Assembly: GCA_030512335.1 (NCBI GenBank)
Contig: JAULSU010000001.1
Location: 8,618,001-8,682,000, forward strand
DNA from: Immersiella caudata
Taxonomy: Eukaryota; Ascomycota; Sordariomycetes; Sordariales; Lasiosphaeriaceae
Direction: 5' to 3'
Length of the DNA: 64,000 nt
Shown: piece by piece, positions 32,389 through 43,046 of the stretch
Position numbering within the stretch: position 1 is the stretch's first letter
Layout: each line of letters starts with the position of its first letter
Translations under genes and position numbers: made by a program
Notes under the pieces: generated by a model
Database searches by the model: none
What the model was told of the DNA's origin: nothing
What the model saw: only the letters and a program-made list of their open reading frames with translations

Positions 32389-33383
32389 TGCCGTGAGGGG
32401 GACGCCATAGGTAAGTAGTGAGGCGACGGGGCAGGAGGCCTGGATGACGAGGGGTTAAAGCTAATTCTGGTGTTTTGACTAGGGTCGCGGGATACAAACG
32501 AACATGCAGCAAGCCTTCGACAACATATGCCAAGGCGACTTTCATTTCGAATGGTCACCCACTTCACACGTCCCAATGCCTAAGACAGAGAGCTTGAGGG
32601 GTGGAGTGAAAGACTTGTCCAACGTTGACTTGCCTCAGGCACCCCGGGTGCCAATCTCTCACCCACCCCAGCCACGAACTCATCCAACGACATCATTGGG
32701 TCGCACTCGGCCGCTGATGTGCCGGCATCGGGGCTTGGCCAGCTTGGCTCTCTCGGTTCCGTTATCTGATCCGGGTTAGCCCCTCCCCGAAAATTATCAG
32801 ATCCGTGCCCCCCTTTGGTCAATGACTTGTCTGATCAATCTGCAGCGCCGAGTCTGCATGGAAGCGCTCTGTCCCGTGCCATCACACCGTGTATTGGACT
32901 CAACAAGGAAAGGTCGCGTGGGACAACGGACCACATCTTGCCAGACATTCAGCATTTTCAATACTGTTACCTACACACAAAAATGCAAGAGCACCGCGCG
33001 GCTGGTGTCACGAGGCATTTTCAGCCCAGTTCTGCGCCTGGGGCGGGGAGGGAGGCCGACTATCGGATTCTTGGGGCTGCACTTCAGCTGGACTTAACTG
33101 TCAGCTCCAGCGGCACTTCCATCTATTTGTTCGCACCGGAGAAGAGCGAAGCAGCACCAGCAACATAAAAGAAGCCGATGCGCCCGTCAGTCAAGCTGTC
33201 AAGCTAATTCACACAACTCATCGTTCATCCTCACATTGACAAGGTGTCCATCCCAACACCCCAGGTACGTCTCTATCCCATTTTCTTTGCTTCACTTTCG
33301 CTTCCCTCTTTCCCTTCCTCAACATCCATGGTAAGTTCTTAACCATCGACAGCCAAACGAATAACACCGGGCAACCGGCCAAA
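32389..33383. other. Intergenic region / leader of small secreted gene
   Basis: No gene was recognised. Near 33330-33352 there is a GTAAGT...GACAG pair too close for a normal intron. The last 200 bases are a pyrimidine-rich leader typical of fungal promoters. Confidence 0.35.
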
Positions 33384-33746
33384 ATGCGCGCCGACATCCT
33401 CCTTCTGACCCTCCTGTCCGGGGCCAGGTCGACCATGGCCTTCGCTCTCCCTGAGCCTAACCCGGCGGTCACCCCGACGGCGGTCTCGAGAGGAAGGTCC
33501 AATGTGGCCTCGGGGGGCACACCAACGAGCCCTGCCGTCCTCGAGGACAGAGATTCCGAGCTTTTTCCTCGGGCCTGCCGAAATTCGATGATCGTCACCC
33601 GTTGGGTCAACCCCGGAATCTGCACATTCTCCCGATGCAACGCCCACGGCCAATTTTTACCGATAACCACTTGCGCTTCTGGAGTGAGTTGCAGTATCCT
33701 CACGACGGGATGGCCACCTGGGTACACTTGCCTTCCACCTGCATAA
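33384..33746 (+). CDS. Small secreted cysteine-rich protein
   Basis: A 120-aa frame with an N-terminal signal peptide (MRADILLLTLLSGARSTMAF) is followed by a Pro/Ser-rich propeptide-like segment (residues 22-60). The compact C-terminal domain has six cysteines (ACRNSM, GICTFSRCNAHG, TTCASGVSCSI, GYTCLPP) that can form three disulphides. Size and composition match candidate effectors or antimicrobial-like secreted proteins of fungi, but there is no family match I can name. The ATG has a good context (CCAAAATGCG). There is no intron. It stands alone between the HET pseudogene and the aquaporin gene. Confidence 0.7.
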   Translation: MRADILLLTLLSGARSTMAFALPEPNPAVTPTAVSRGRSNVASGGTPTSPAVLEDRDSELFPRACRNSMIVTRWVNPGICTFSRCNAHGQFLPITTCASGVSCSILTTGWPPGYTCLPPA

Positions 33747-34476
33747 AATATCTGATTCGTGGCTTTGAGGGGGGGCTGCTGGACCTCCTTATTCGTGGGG
33801 AGACGTAGCTTGGATACAAATAAAAGGAACTTGCTCTTCCATCCCTGGGCGGTTGACATACTGCGCCCCTGTTCCGGTTGACTGTGCAGCGATATTTGCA
33901 TCCACTGGTTGGGTGTGACAAGTCTTAAGTCCTCCAGGAGTCACCTACAGAAATGATCATATACTACGCCGTTTCCTGGGACTTTGATCGGCAACCCTGC
34001 AGCGTCTGCAAAGATATTCTTATGGTTTGCCAATCACCTTGGGATATGCCTCCAGTCGAGTCAGGCATCAACTTTGGATTTTTGACTCCGGGGCTGCAAA
34101 CCACGAATAAACGCTACGCATCAAAAACACAAACACCAATGCATCAACAGAATCAGAAAAACTTAAGAGACACAAAAGTTTGATGGGGGAGCCTGGTGGA
34201 CGAGACAACCATCAACTTCGTCTTATTCTTACGGGGTTGTTGGTTTCGACAAAGGCTTGAGGGAAGGAGAGGTTGAATGAGGAATGCCTGTAAGATTCAA
34301 TGATGGGATAGTGCAGCACACGGACTTTGGCGGGATAGGTTCTTAGGTGCAATCCTGGAAGCAAGAAGTCTTTGGTTCCTGGTATTACTTGTGAAATTAG
34401 TTATAACCAAATACTCAGCACCAAAATCTCAGACGGAACCACATTCTGGATAGCCCAACCCATCTAATGCCCTCCC
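33747..34476. other. Intergenic region
   Basis: No gene was recognised between the 3' ends of two convergent genes. It is AT-richer than coding DNA. Confidence 0.4.
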
Positions 34477-35636
34477 TCAATTCGCACGCCCTGTCCCCTC
34501 GGCCTCCTGAGCACCAGAACCAGACCTATCAACACTTGGCTCTTCAGGGCTTTCCACCCCAGTGTTGTGCTCTGCTGGGTTGAGCATGGGCTCCCTCTCC
34601 ACCCTCTCGGCGTCATCCCAGTCGCGATCCTGGCCAGGGTTGCACTCCTTCCATCGGAGATACTTCAGAAGCGAGTAGAAACCGGACGCGACCAAGGCGC
34701 CAAGCATCGGACCGAGGGCGTAGATCCAGAAATAACCGGGGAACTCGTGGTTGACGACGGCAGGACCGAAGGAGCGCGCAAAGTTGAGACTGCCACCGGT
34801 GAAGTAGACGCCTACATCCATTAGTGCCAGATCACCGCATGGAAATAGAGAGACTCACCGACTAACTGCGCCAGGAAGAAAGAAATACCAATTCCCAGCG
34901 GCGCGAGGTAGGTGCTCTTGTGCTTCTCCGCCGCAAGCATGATGATGACAAACACCAACTCGGCCGTCAAGAACATCTCGATGAACAACCCCTGCACCAC
35001 TGATGTCTTTCCGCCTAGCTTCGTTCCAACAGCCATGTCCCCCGGAAACAGCACCGACACCACCCCCGCTGCCGCCATCCCGCCCAGAATCTGCGCAACA
35101 AACACAATCGACGATCTCAGCAGCGGCAGGCCCCCGACAAGGTACAGCGCGAGCGTGACCTTTCATTAGTTAGCCCCATCCAAACCCCACAACCAAAGAC
35201 ATCAACTGGAAGAACTCACACTAGGATTAAACAACCCCCCCGTAATCCGATAAAACGCCCAAACATTCGCCGTCAAACTAACCCCAAACGCCAAGCTAAT
35301 AAACAGCAACACAATTAAATTCGGCCCTTGCATTATGACATCAGCTTCGTGGCTCATCTCGGAATTCTCATCCCGAATGGCAGGCGAACCACCGTGTTGG
35401 TTAGTCACACCCGTGGTGTTGGCGACTTGGGTTCCCGCAAAAGCAAAGAAGAGGAAGAGGAAGGTTCCGACGAATTCGCCGAGGGCGGCGACGGTGTTGT
35501 TGCGGAGGGTCGGGGGGAGGGTGAGCATGGGGAGGGCGGTGCTGGTGGGTTTGTTGCTGGTGGGGTTGAGGTTGGAAGAGGAGTTGCTGCCCGAGGCGCC
35601 AGTGGCGAAGGAGAGGAAGCGGGGGCGAGAGGCCAT
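34477..35636 (-). CDS. Aquaporin (MIP family) with NPS and NFA motifs
   Basis: Three exons (35636-35220, 35159-34859, 34811-34477) with introns of 60 and 47 nt (both GTGAGT donors) give 350 aa. Six membrane segments and two pore loops are visible. The first pore motif is N137-P-S (GGLFNPSVTLALYL), spanning the splice. The second is N249-F-A-R (GGSLNFARSFGPAVV). Family members usually have NPA at both places, so both are altered while the selectivity Arg (R252) is kept. TM5 reads STYLAPLGIGISFFLAQLVG. An acidic cytosolic tail follows. It should conduct water or small neutral solutes across the plasma membrane. The substrate is not predictable. Confidence 0.92.
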
Positions 35637-37006
35637 TTTGGTGGTTTTCTGTTTTTTGGGTGATGTTGATGATGGAGTTTGTGTCGAGAGATAAGGTATT
35701 TTGATGAAAGGTGTACCACTGATTCAACTCAGGAGTGAGGGCTCGGATGAAAGTGAAGGTAGGAACTTGGGCGGAGTTGCGGCGAAGTTCGTGTAAAGTG
35801 AGGAAGGAGCGAGGGTTGGAATCGCAACCTAGAGAAAAGTTGACCAAGCTCCCTCTCAAGTGAATGGTGCCGAAAAGATGGCTTAAGTTCCTCGCGTCCT
35901 TTGCCAGGCAAGATGAATGGGTGGCGTTATGGTGTGCGCCTGTATGCCGTCCAACAAAGCCGGGCGCGAACCGGACGTGACCTCACCCACGGTTACCTAG
36001 ATGGCGACACCATGTGTTTGGACTACTCATGATAATTGCAGTTTGAGAAAACAGTTGAGCGAATTAGGTTGTGCCTTGGGCCGTCGTCGGGTTATGTCGT
36101 GCATCGTTGTTGAACAAAGGCGTTGCCGATGTTTCCCAACCTGCCGCCCGCAATGTTGTCCGACTTACACTTGTGGAATTCCACGCCGTCTTTGAAGCCA
36201 CGGCGCTAGCTGAAGAACCGAGCTTGTTTGCTGAAGTCGGCGGGGCCCGAGAATACCAGTTGACAGCTTCGTTCGCATATGCGATCTCGACCCACCTCTC
36301 AATATGCTGCAGAGACGTGTAACATGGGAGTCACTCGAGGCTCAAAAAATGAGAGGACATCGGTTTGTTATCAAAAAGTCGAGCACGTCACTCGCAGCAC
36401 TTCAATAAGCCCGATTGACAACAGCATCTGTTTGTGCTTTGAGAGACAGTGTGACTGCCACAGTTGCACACTTGATCTCATGACGCTCGAGTGGCACCAT
36501 CAACACCCTGTCTCAACCTTCGAGGGTAAGCGAAGGGAAGAGAACAAACAAGAAACTCCAGCCGAGCGAGGATCAACAATGAATTGGCGTCGAGGGTATA
36601 AGGCGGGTAGACAGGGGCAGGCGTCCGAGTTGAGTCTGCAGACAAAGAGCAAAGGAGCCAGCAACCATTTTACGAGGCAATCTCTGGCGGGCATCGCTAG
36701 CGGTTACCCAACATATCGAGCCGCCGAGCCCGAGACAGCAATTCCCACGAGCATCGAGCCTCCAACTAGACATCGGGAATTCCCGATGGACACTGGGATT
36801 TCCCCGGTGCCCGCGGCGCTCCAACCGCTCGGGTCCGCAACAACATCCAACACACAGCACCGCGCCCCAAAGCAGCAAAGGCAAACGAACCGACTGTATT
36901 TCCGCTCGCGCCGCTGAATCAATGTGTGGTGGTATCGCGCTCAACGCAGTCCCTCCATCCCCACACTATGCTGTGTGTTCTCCGTTCTCTTCATCCACAG
37001 ATAGAA
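35637..37006. other. Intergenic region without recognised gene
   Basis: Frames up to 212 codons occur on the plus strand, but composition and lack of any domain argue against coding. A perfect 18-bp palindrome (CATCGGGAATTCCCGATG) sits at 36771-36788. Confidence 0.35.
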
Positions 37007-37447
37007 CTACCCCCTTCCCCCATTATAATCCGCCCCCCCAGCCTTCCTCAACCGCTTGACGATTTCCCCCTCATCCAAATCCCTCTTCTCCCCCGCATCA
37101 ACCTGTATACTATGATGGCTCAACACCTTCTTGACCGCCCCGCTCTCAATCCCCGCCCGCGCCTTTCTCATGACCTTGGTGTTACTACCAATCCACACGA
37201 CAAACGCAAACTTAATGCGCTTGCTCTCAGCGTCGTTGGCATATTCGACGCGCGCGTAGGCGTATTGCACTTGGGTGTCGTCGAGATGTTCGGCGAGCTC
37301 GGAGAGACCGCCGGAGCCGGTAGCGGAGAGGGTCAGGGCCGCGCCGGTCGGTGCGGCATAGGAGATGAGGAGCCAGTTGACGGGCTCTTTGTCGGAGCGG
37401 ACGGCTTCGTAGGCGGCGAGGATTTCGGGGGCGTCGACGCCAGACAT
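37007..37447 (-). CDS. Coactosin-like ADF-H actin-binding protein
   Basis: The 146-aa protein is one ADF-homology domain. Key pieces are residues 5-20 (DAPEILAAYEAVRSDK), the central strand and helix with YAYARVEY, RIKFAFVVWIGSNTKVM and the actin-facing helix with KARAGIESGAVKKVLSHH. The family binds F-actin without severing it and acts at the cortex and in actin dynamics. Length matches coactosins (about 140-150 aa). The frame has no intron and starts at the first ATG. It is not a cofilin, because the family's KVMRKAR helix variant and the C-terminal VKRLRKAGGADY are coactosin-like. Confidence 0.88.
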   Translation of the reverse strand: MSGVDAPEILAAYEAVRSDKEPVNWLLISYAAPTGAALTLSATGSGGLSELAEHLDDTQVQYAYARVEYANDAESKRIKFAFVVWIGSNTKVMRKARAGIESGAVKKVLSHHSIQVDAGEKRDLDEGEIVKRLRKAGGADYNGGRG

Positions 37448-38261
37448 TTTGGAGGTCGAGGGGGTAAAAAAGGTCGAGAGAGAGGAGGTGCGGGGTGCGG
37501 TGCGGGGTCGCTGCTATGGTATGCGAGGGGAATTGGCAGGTGCGGAAGGCGCGAGGGGAGAAAAGTTCGAGGCGAGTGGTTGCCCAAGAGTAAAGTGAGC
37601 TCGACTGGCGAGCTGTGTTGTGTTGCTTGTGGTGTCGAGGCTAATTGGCCGAAGGCAGGCGGAGCTTGATGGTGTTGAGGGGAGATTGTCGCAGCGGCCA
37701 ACCCCGCCGTTTCAGGGTCCGACCCAGCGATCCGGACAATGCCGGCCTTGGCGCATACCCTAACCCTGACTTTTCGAGTCCCAAGATGCCATCCAGACCT
37801 CTCCAAGTCTGCTGGACTGCAAGCCAGGAGCTATTCTTTGGGATTACTGATCAATTCCATATCTTACATCTCTCATTTCACCATCGTACCTGACGACAGG
37901 CTGGTGACCCGATGAGACGTGAACAAAAACATGCAAACCCATCGTGAAGGTTCACGGCAAGTGCCGCCAAGCCGCCAAGCCCTCACAACACCAGATTGGG
38001 CCTTGGTGATAGGCTCGCTGCCTGGAGATGCCCGGAAGGTCAGGACGCCCTTCACCAAAGCGCAAGCCACCATTTCATGTCTAGACCGCAAGACGCCGTA
38101 AGAAGGAGCAAGGTCTGTCCGAAGCCCGAGGACGAGATGCGATGCCTGATGAAGATAAATGCCCCTGAATGTCTCCATGGAAACCGCTCCTCCTACCATC
38201 AACACAACATCTTCACACCAATCTCAAACAGTCATCAGGAAATTCCTAAAAGCTTCCCAAA
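37448..38261. other. Divergent promoter region
   Basis: No gene was recognised between the coactosin-like (minus) and YCII-like (plus) genes. It includes both 5' regions. Confidence 0.45.
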
Positions 38262-38696
38262 ATGCCTAAATTCGCCCTCCTCGTCCGCGCCACTGCCTTC
38301 TCCGAATCCGGCAAACTCCCCCCTGACGCTTCCACCCTCCTCACCAAAATGACAGAGTACAACACCCTCCTCCTTGACTCTGGCGTCCTCCTCTCTGGCG
38401 ACGGCCTCAGCGCCTCATCCCGCGGCGCGCGCGTCTACTTCTCTTCCACTGCGGCACCCACCGTGAAGAAGGGCCCGTTCGATGTGGACACCTTGGTGTC
38501 GGGATACTGGATGATCAAGGCCAAGGATTTGGATGAGGCGGTTGAGTGGGCTAGGAAGATCCCCTTCGCGACGGATGATGGGATTGTGGAGGTGCGCCCC
38601 GTTACGGGCCCGGAGGATTTCGGCGAGCATATGACGGATGAGTTGAAGGCTAAGGCTGAGGAGTTGCGTGTGAGGCTTGAGAAGCAGGGAGAGTAG
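38262..38696 (+). CDS. YCII / DGPF-domain protein
   Basis: The 144-aa frame has the YCII-like alpha-beta fold: MPKFALLVRATAFSESG, then MTEYNTLLLDSGVLLSGDGL, the signature KKGPFDVDTLVSGYWMI (DGPF-type) and AVEWARKIPF. The C-terminus is a charged helix (DELKAKAEELRVRLEKQ). Family members are small dimeric proteins. Some act as dehydrochlorinase- or muconolactone isomerase-like enzymes, but most have no assigned reaction. There is no intron and a good ATG context (AAAATGCC). Confidence 0.88.
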   Translation: MPKFALLVRATAFSESGKLPPDASTLLTKMTEYNTLLLDSGVLLSGDGLSASSRGARVYFSSTAAPTVKKGPFDVDTLVSGYWMIKAKDLDEAVEWARKIPFATDDGIVEVRPVTGPEDFGEHMTDELKAKAEELRVRLEKQGE

Positions 38697-38888
38697 GGCA
38701 TGGCAACGACAGGGCAGCAGCAGGAGAGAAGGAAGGAAGGAAGCAAACGGGTTGATATAGCTAGCCTGGCAAAAACAAATCCCGAAACTCTTAAACTGGT
38801 AACTCCGTCCTATGCGCACCATGCCCGCAGACCCATAAGCCAATCTCCAATCCATCATAACACCGAATGTACTGGAGCCCAAAGACGA

Positions 38889-41771
38889 TCACCAAACTCC
38901 AGTGACCTTCTCGTCCCGTGAACTCTCACCAATCACAAATTTGTACTGCCCCTCCGTGACCATCCTCCAGTTCTGCGCTTGCACATCCCAGTAGCTCAGG
39001 TCCCTCCTCGTCAGCCCGAACGCCACCTTCTGCGTCTCTCCAGGCTTGATGTAGATCTTGTCAAAGCCCCGCAGAACACGGACAGGGAAATCCACGACGT
39101 CTTGCTCGGGGTAGGAGAGATACAACTGGGGCACCACAGCTCCAGCGAGAGGACCGGAGTTGGTGACCTCAACCGAGACAGAAACGTAAACGTTCCAGAG
39201 GTCAGGGTTGCCTCCTTCGTCGCCGCCAGCGGGACTGAGCGGTGCAGGCGTATCGTAGCCGTCGGGGTAGGGGTACCGTCCGGAAACGATCTCAGCCGTG
39301 GAGTTGATGTAGGGGTAGATGTACTTTTCAAGAGGGCGGAAGTCCTTCGGGAAGAGGCCTTCACTGGCAGGGGGGGTGATGGTCGGGTAGGATGGAGCCT
39401 CGGCCGCAGGTGATGGGCGCGGCGCAGGGAAGGCCGACTTGGTTTTGAGTGGGTTGACGGCGAGGTTGGCGAATGAGAAGGTGGTGTAGCTCAGGCCCAA
39501 GCCGAACTCAAAGCGTGGGGCGATGGAGTGCTTGTCGAAGTATCGATAGTCGATGTAGAGCCCCTCGCTGAAGTCTTGCTGTGGGATGACCCCGTTGGGA
39601 GTGTAGAGAACCTTGGCGCCCGGGCCATAGTCATCGAGGGACTTGCCGATGGTGAAGGGAAGATGGCCAGAGGGGTTCTTGTCGCCAAAGAGCACGTCGG
39701 CAAGGGCGTTACCGGATTCTTGTCCGGGGAGGTTGCCCAGGAGCACAGCCTTGACGTTCGGCAGGTCGATCCACTCTTCCACGAGGACGGGACCAACCGA
39801 ATGGATGACAACTACGACGTCACCGGTCCCCGAGCCGCACTCGGAAGCGACCCGTGCGACAAGCTTATCACCATCCTTTTGAAGCCGCAAGTCTGGTCGA
39901 TCGCCGCTGACGTGGGCCCACTTGGAGAATCCCTCGCCAGAATCAGCATTGACAAAGACGATACACAGCTCCAGGTCGTTGAGCACGCTCTGATCCCGAG
40001 GCGGCGTGTCAGACAGGTACTCAACCAGCTCGACCTTAGACTTGTCAAACCGTTCGCGGAGCGCCGTGACGGGGGCGACAAGGTAAGGGAACTCGACTGC
40101 TCCGGATCCCCAGCCGGACCCCAGGGTGCCCTGGTTGCAAGAACGGTCTTTGCAGTAGTTGGGTCCCTTTCCTGGCCCAGCGTCGTCGCCGAAGACGCCA
40201 GCCTTGAACTTGCCCTCGTGTCGCTTCCCAGTTGCGCGGTAGACGTTATCACGGCGGGACTTGAGCCTCGCCTCGGGCAAGCCCTGCCGGCTGATGGGCA
40301 GGAGGTTCTCGTTCTTGAGAAGAACAGTGCCTTCTGCGGCTACCTCGCGCGCAATGATGGAATGGTTGGCCTGGGCGTTGACGTACTTGTTCACCTCGAC
40401 TTTGTCCTGCGGGCTGGGGCTTCCATAGATGGGGACTCCATAGCGATCGTCCGTCCACGAGCTGAAGTTGGGCGGCTCTCGAGGAAACTTCTTCTCGTCG
40501 TCCTGGCCAAGCTGGTACCAGGCGGCAACGATGCGCGTCACCATGTCGTTGAGACGGTCCAGGGGCACGCTCCCGTTCAGAATGGACTTGGTGAGCTGGG
40601 GGCCCCAAAGAGATTCGCCATTGGCCCACTTCAGTCCGTCACCAGGCATTGTCATGTCAAGGCCAGCCAGCGCAGTGCCGACCCCCGAGCGCTGAGCAAG
40701 CCAGTCACTCATCACAAATCCCTGGAAGCCCAGTTCGTCCTTCAGAATACCGTTGAGCAGTTTGCTGTTGCCGCACGCGTACGAGTTGTTGACCTGGTTA
40801 TACGAGCACATGACGGACGCGACGCCCGCCTTGACCGCATCATAAAACGGCCAGACGTACAGCTCGTGTAGTGTCCGGTCATCGATGTTGGCGCTGAGCG
40901 CATGTGGCAAACCCCACTCCCACGGCTGCCGAAAGTGCTCTTGCTCGTTGGCAACAAAGTGTTTGATGGTAGCCATGATGCCTTCGCTTTGGATACCGCG
41001 GACAGTCTCAGCGCCAGCGATGCCCTGGAGGTACGGATCCGCGCCGAAGCCCTCCCAGTTTCGCCCGCCGGCGGGCATGCGGCCGAGAGGCCCAACACAG
41101 GGTCCCAACAACACGTTGATTCCCTTCGCGCGCGCCTCGATCGCGTGGGCCTTTCCACGGGCGTACATGAGCTGGCGATTCCACGTCGCGCCCACCGTGA
41201 TGCCCGCAGGAAACGCGGTGATGTTGTCCGCAAAGCGAATGCCCAGCGGCCCATCCTGAAGCTGCAGCTGCGGGAAGCCTACGTGTAGCGCCGGGCCGTT
41301 GGTGCCCACCGCAAAGCCCATCTGCCACCCCGTGCCAGTAGTGACGTTGACCTTCTCGGCGAGAGTCATCTTGCTGACGAGCTTCGCCGCCTTTTCGTAG
41401 CTCGCTGCCCAGCCGCGGGCAATGCCGCCTTTGGGCGAAGGATACCACGGGGGCGATTGGCCGTACGGCGGCTCCTCGTAGTATTTCTTGTAGGCGAAGG
41501 CGCCGCCTCCTGCGAGCAGGACCCAGATGCCGGCAAGGACTGCAAGCACGATGGCGCAGCGACGGCCGAGGCTTGATATGGGGCGGCGAATCGACCATCG
41601 CGTTGGGGGGCTCTGGCCGGCGAAGACGGGGGGTTTTGACTCGGGGTCTCGGTCGAGGTAGTCGGTCGCATCGATATCGGATTCGGAATCGTCGTAGTTA
41701 TCGAAAGATCGACGGTACCCGTCCTTGTCGGGGCGGCCGTTGAGCAGGCCTTGCTTGCTCGGGTCCGCCAT
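38889..41771 (-). CDS. bglE: GH3 beta-glucosidase, type II membrane-anchored
   Basis: This is a single exon of 960 aa. It has a cytosolic N-terminus, then one TM helix (about residues 71-93, CAIVLAVLAGIWVLLAGGGA). The GH3 catalytic domain follows: PQLQLQDGPLGIRF, KGINVLLGPCVGPLGR, KHFVANEQE and GFVMSDW, where D356 is the expected nucleophile. The second GH3 domain (EGTVLLKNENLLPI, EFGLGLSYTTFSF) and a C-terminal fibronectin-III-like domain complete it. This layout is that of Aspergillus 'probable beta-glucosidase E'. It hydrolyses beta-glucosides or cello-oligosaccharides at the cell surface. The frame is open upstream to 42137, but the ATG at 41771 gives the family-typical start. Confidence 0.93.
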   Translation of the reverse strand: MADPSKQGLLNGRPDKDGYRRSFDNYDDSESDIDATDYLDRDPESKPPVFAGQSPPTRWSIRRPISSLGRRCAIVLAVLAGIWVLLAGGGAFAYKKYYEEPPYGQSPPWYPSPKGGIARGWAASYEKAAKLVSKMTLAEKVNVTTGTGWQMGFAVGTNGPALHVGFPQLQLQDGPLGIRFADNITAFPAGITVGATWNRQLMYARGKAHAIEARAKGINVLLGPCVGPLGRMPAGGRNWEGFGADPYLQGIAGAETVRGIQSEGIMATIKHFVANEQEHFRQPWEWGLPHALSANIDDRTLHELYVWPFYDAVKAGVASVMCSYNQVNNSYACGNSKLLNGILKDELGFQGFVMSDWLAQRSGVGTALAGLDMTMPGDGLKWANGESLWGPQLTKSILNGSVPLDRLNDMVTRIVAAWYQLGQDDEKKFPREPPNFSSWTDDRYGVPIYGSPSPQDKVEVNKYVNAQANHSIIAREVAAEGTVLLKNENLLPISRQGLPEARLKSRRDNVYRATGKRHEGKFKAGVFGDDAGPGKGPNYCKDRSCNQGTLGSGWGSGAVEFPYLVAPVTALRERFDKSKVELVEYLSDTPPRDQSVLNDLELCIVFVNADSGEGFSKWAHVSGDRPDLRLQKDGDKLVARVASECGSGTGDVVVVIHSVGPVLVEEWIDLPNVKAVLLGNLPGQESGNALADVLFGDKNPSGHLPFTIGKSLDDYGPGAKVLYTPNGVIPQQDFSEGLYIDYRYFDKHSIAPRFEFGLGLSYTTFSFANLAVNPLKTKSAFPAPRPSPAAEAPSYPTITPPASEGLFPKDFRPLEKYIYPYINSTAEIVSGRYPYPDGYDTPAPLSPAGGDEGGNPDLWNVYVSVSVEVTNSGPLAGAVVPQLYLSYPEQDVVDFPVRVLRGFDKIYIKPGETQKVAFGLTRRDLSYWDVQAQNWRMVTEGQYKFVIGESSRDEKVTGVW

Positions 41772-42855
41772 CGTGGCAGCAACTATGAGTTTGCGCCGAT
41801 GAACGGAATCTAGGGCGTAGGATTTTAGGGTTCGTGTGTCATCGGACGGGACGCGCTGGTCGAAGTCGTCGTCAATCAATGATCGCTGTCGAGCCAGGGA
41901 AGCGCGGGCAGAAATGGCCGGAATGCGGCCCGTGTGTTGGCCAAGCTCCGAAGAAGCAAGTGCAACAATGAATGCGCTATCCTCAAAACACAACGAAAGA
42001 AACACGCTGAAAAGGATGCCGGAAACGAATAAAAAGAAGTAGACAACGGCAGAGAGAGAGGCTGCCCGACAAGAATGCCGGAGACACAGCTGACCAGCCA
42101 GGCACGAGGCCATCCAGGAAACCAAACGTCTTGGCATCTAAGCGTTCCCCGATTGGAGCTTGCAACGTGGTCCAAGCTTCTAGTGGGCCCGGGACATTCC
42201 GCATCCACTTGAGGGGGGCATTCGCGGGTCCTTCCGCACCAATCCCCAGAACAAGGCGGACGTCTGGGCTCGAATTGAGTTTAGCTAAGTGGAACTGCGG
42301 GCTCGCCCCATAATGTGCAGGAATATCAGAGTTGGGTGGCTGGGTGGTTGGGTTTGACAGAGGGCTGCGCCCTCATCTTCACCGACTGTCCTGGTGCTGA
42401 CCCTTAGACACTTCGCCGCACCACCTAATGTGGCGAGGTAGATCACTGCAATTTTGGCCCCGGAAGAGAGTTTCGAAGTCAATTCCCGCCTTATGCAGGA
42501 CGGGCTGGTCAGCAGAATCACTGCCATTCCTGTCTCGCCGAAGAACCACAAGGAGCACAAACCTCCAACCCCCAATCCAAGCTACACAAGCCATTACATG
42601 TATCACCACTAGGTCAAGGTGCCTCTTCAAATGAGTGTGAGGTTGAATCATGGAAGAAAAGTTGACATGGCGGTTGCTGCCGCGTCGAGCTTTAACTACT
42701 CGCTCTCTTACCATGACTTGGACACATGGAGCCATGGACTTGGACTGAATGTGGGATGGGACAAGTGGTGATACGTTCGTTGTCCACCATCACCCAGAGC
42801 ACATAGACATCATGAACCTTACCACCAGCAAAAAGAACAGCAAAAGAGAAGGGTT
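41772..42855. other. Intergenic region upstream of the beta-glucosidase gene
   Basis: No separate gene was recognised. The reading frame of the beta-glucosidase stays open into this region by chance. Confidence 0.4.
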
Positions 42856-43046
42856 GGACCTGCCCGGATTCGAACATGAGATCTTTGAGGTCAAGGAAGG
42901 AGTTTTTCTGATTTTCTCTTTTAATGAGAATCGGAGGTTGCAATGACGTAGATATGACAGATAGCAAAGATGGGCGCGACTCTGCTGAATCGAACCGGTG
43001 TGCTGCCTTCCTTGACCTCAAGATGTTACCATTACACCACAGGCCC
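42856..43046 (-). other. tRNA-like element with a 16-bp inverted repeat
   Basis: On the minus strand the two ends can pair like an acceptor stem: GGGCCTG (43046-43040) with CAGGTCC (42862-42856), including one G-U. A D-arm-like sequence (GTGGTGTAATGGTAACAT) follows the first end, and TTCGAATCCGGG precedes the second. Between them is a perfect 16-bp inverted repeat (42885-42900 and 43006-43021) separated by 105 bases. The spacer contains a second TTCGATT loop. The T stem next to the 3' end does not pair well. It could be a tRNA gene with a large hairpin insertion, two overlapping tRNA relics, or a rearranged tRNA. Isotype cannot be assigned. Confidence 0.4.

Noticed and set aside
18000..33800. 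Secondary-metabolite gene cluster in the accessory zone
   Set aside because: No polyketide synthase, NRPS, terpene synthase, P450 or pathway regulator was found; a SnoaL-like protein alone is not enough.
36279..36917. 212-codon plus-strand frame
   Set aside because: No domain or coding bias visible, and it reads through the palindrome; likely chance.
39528..40871. 447-codon plus-strand frame
   Set aside because: Antisense shadow of the GC-rich beta-glucosidase gene.
41772..42137. 122-residue N-terminal extension of the beta-glucosidase
   Set aside because: The extension is not family-like. The ATG at 41771 starts the typical cytosolic tail before the TM helix.
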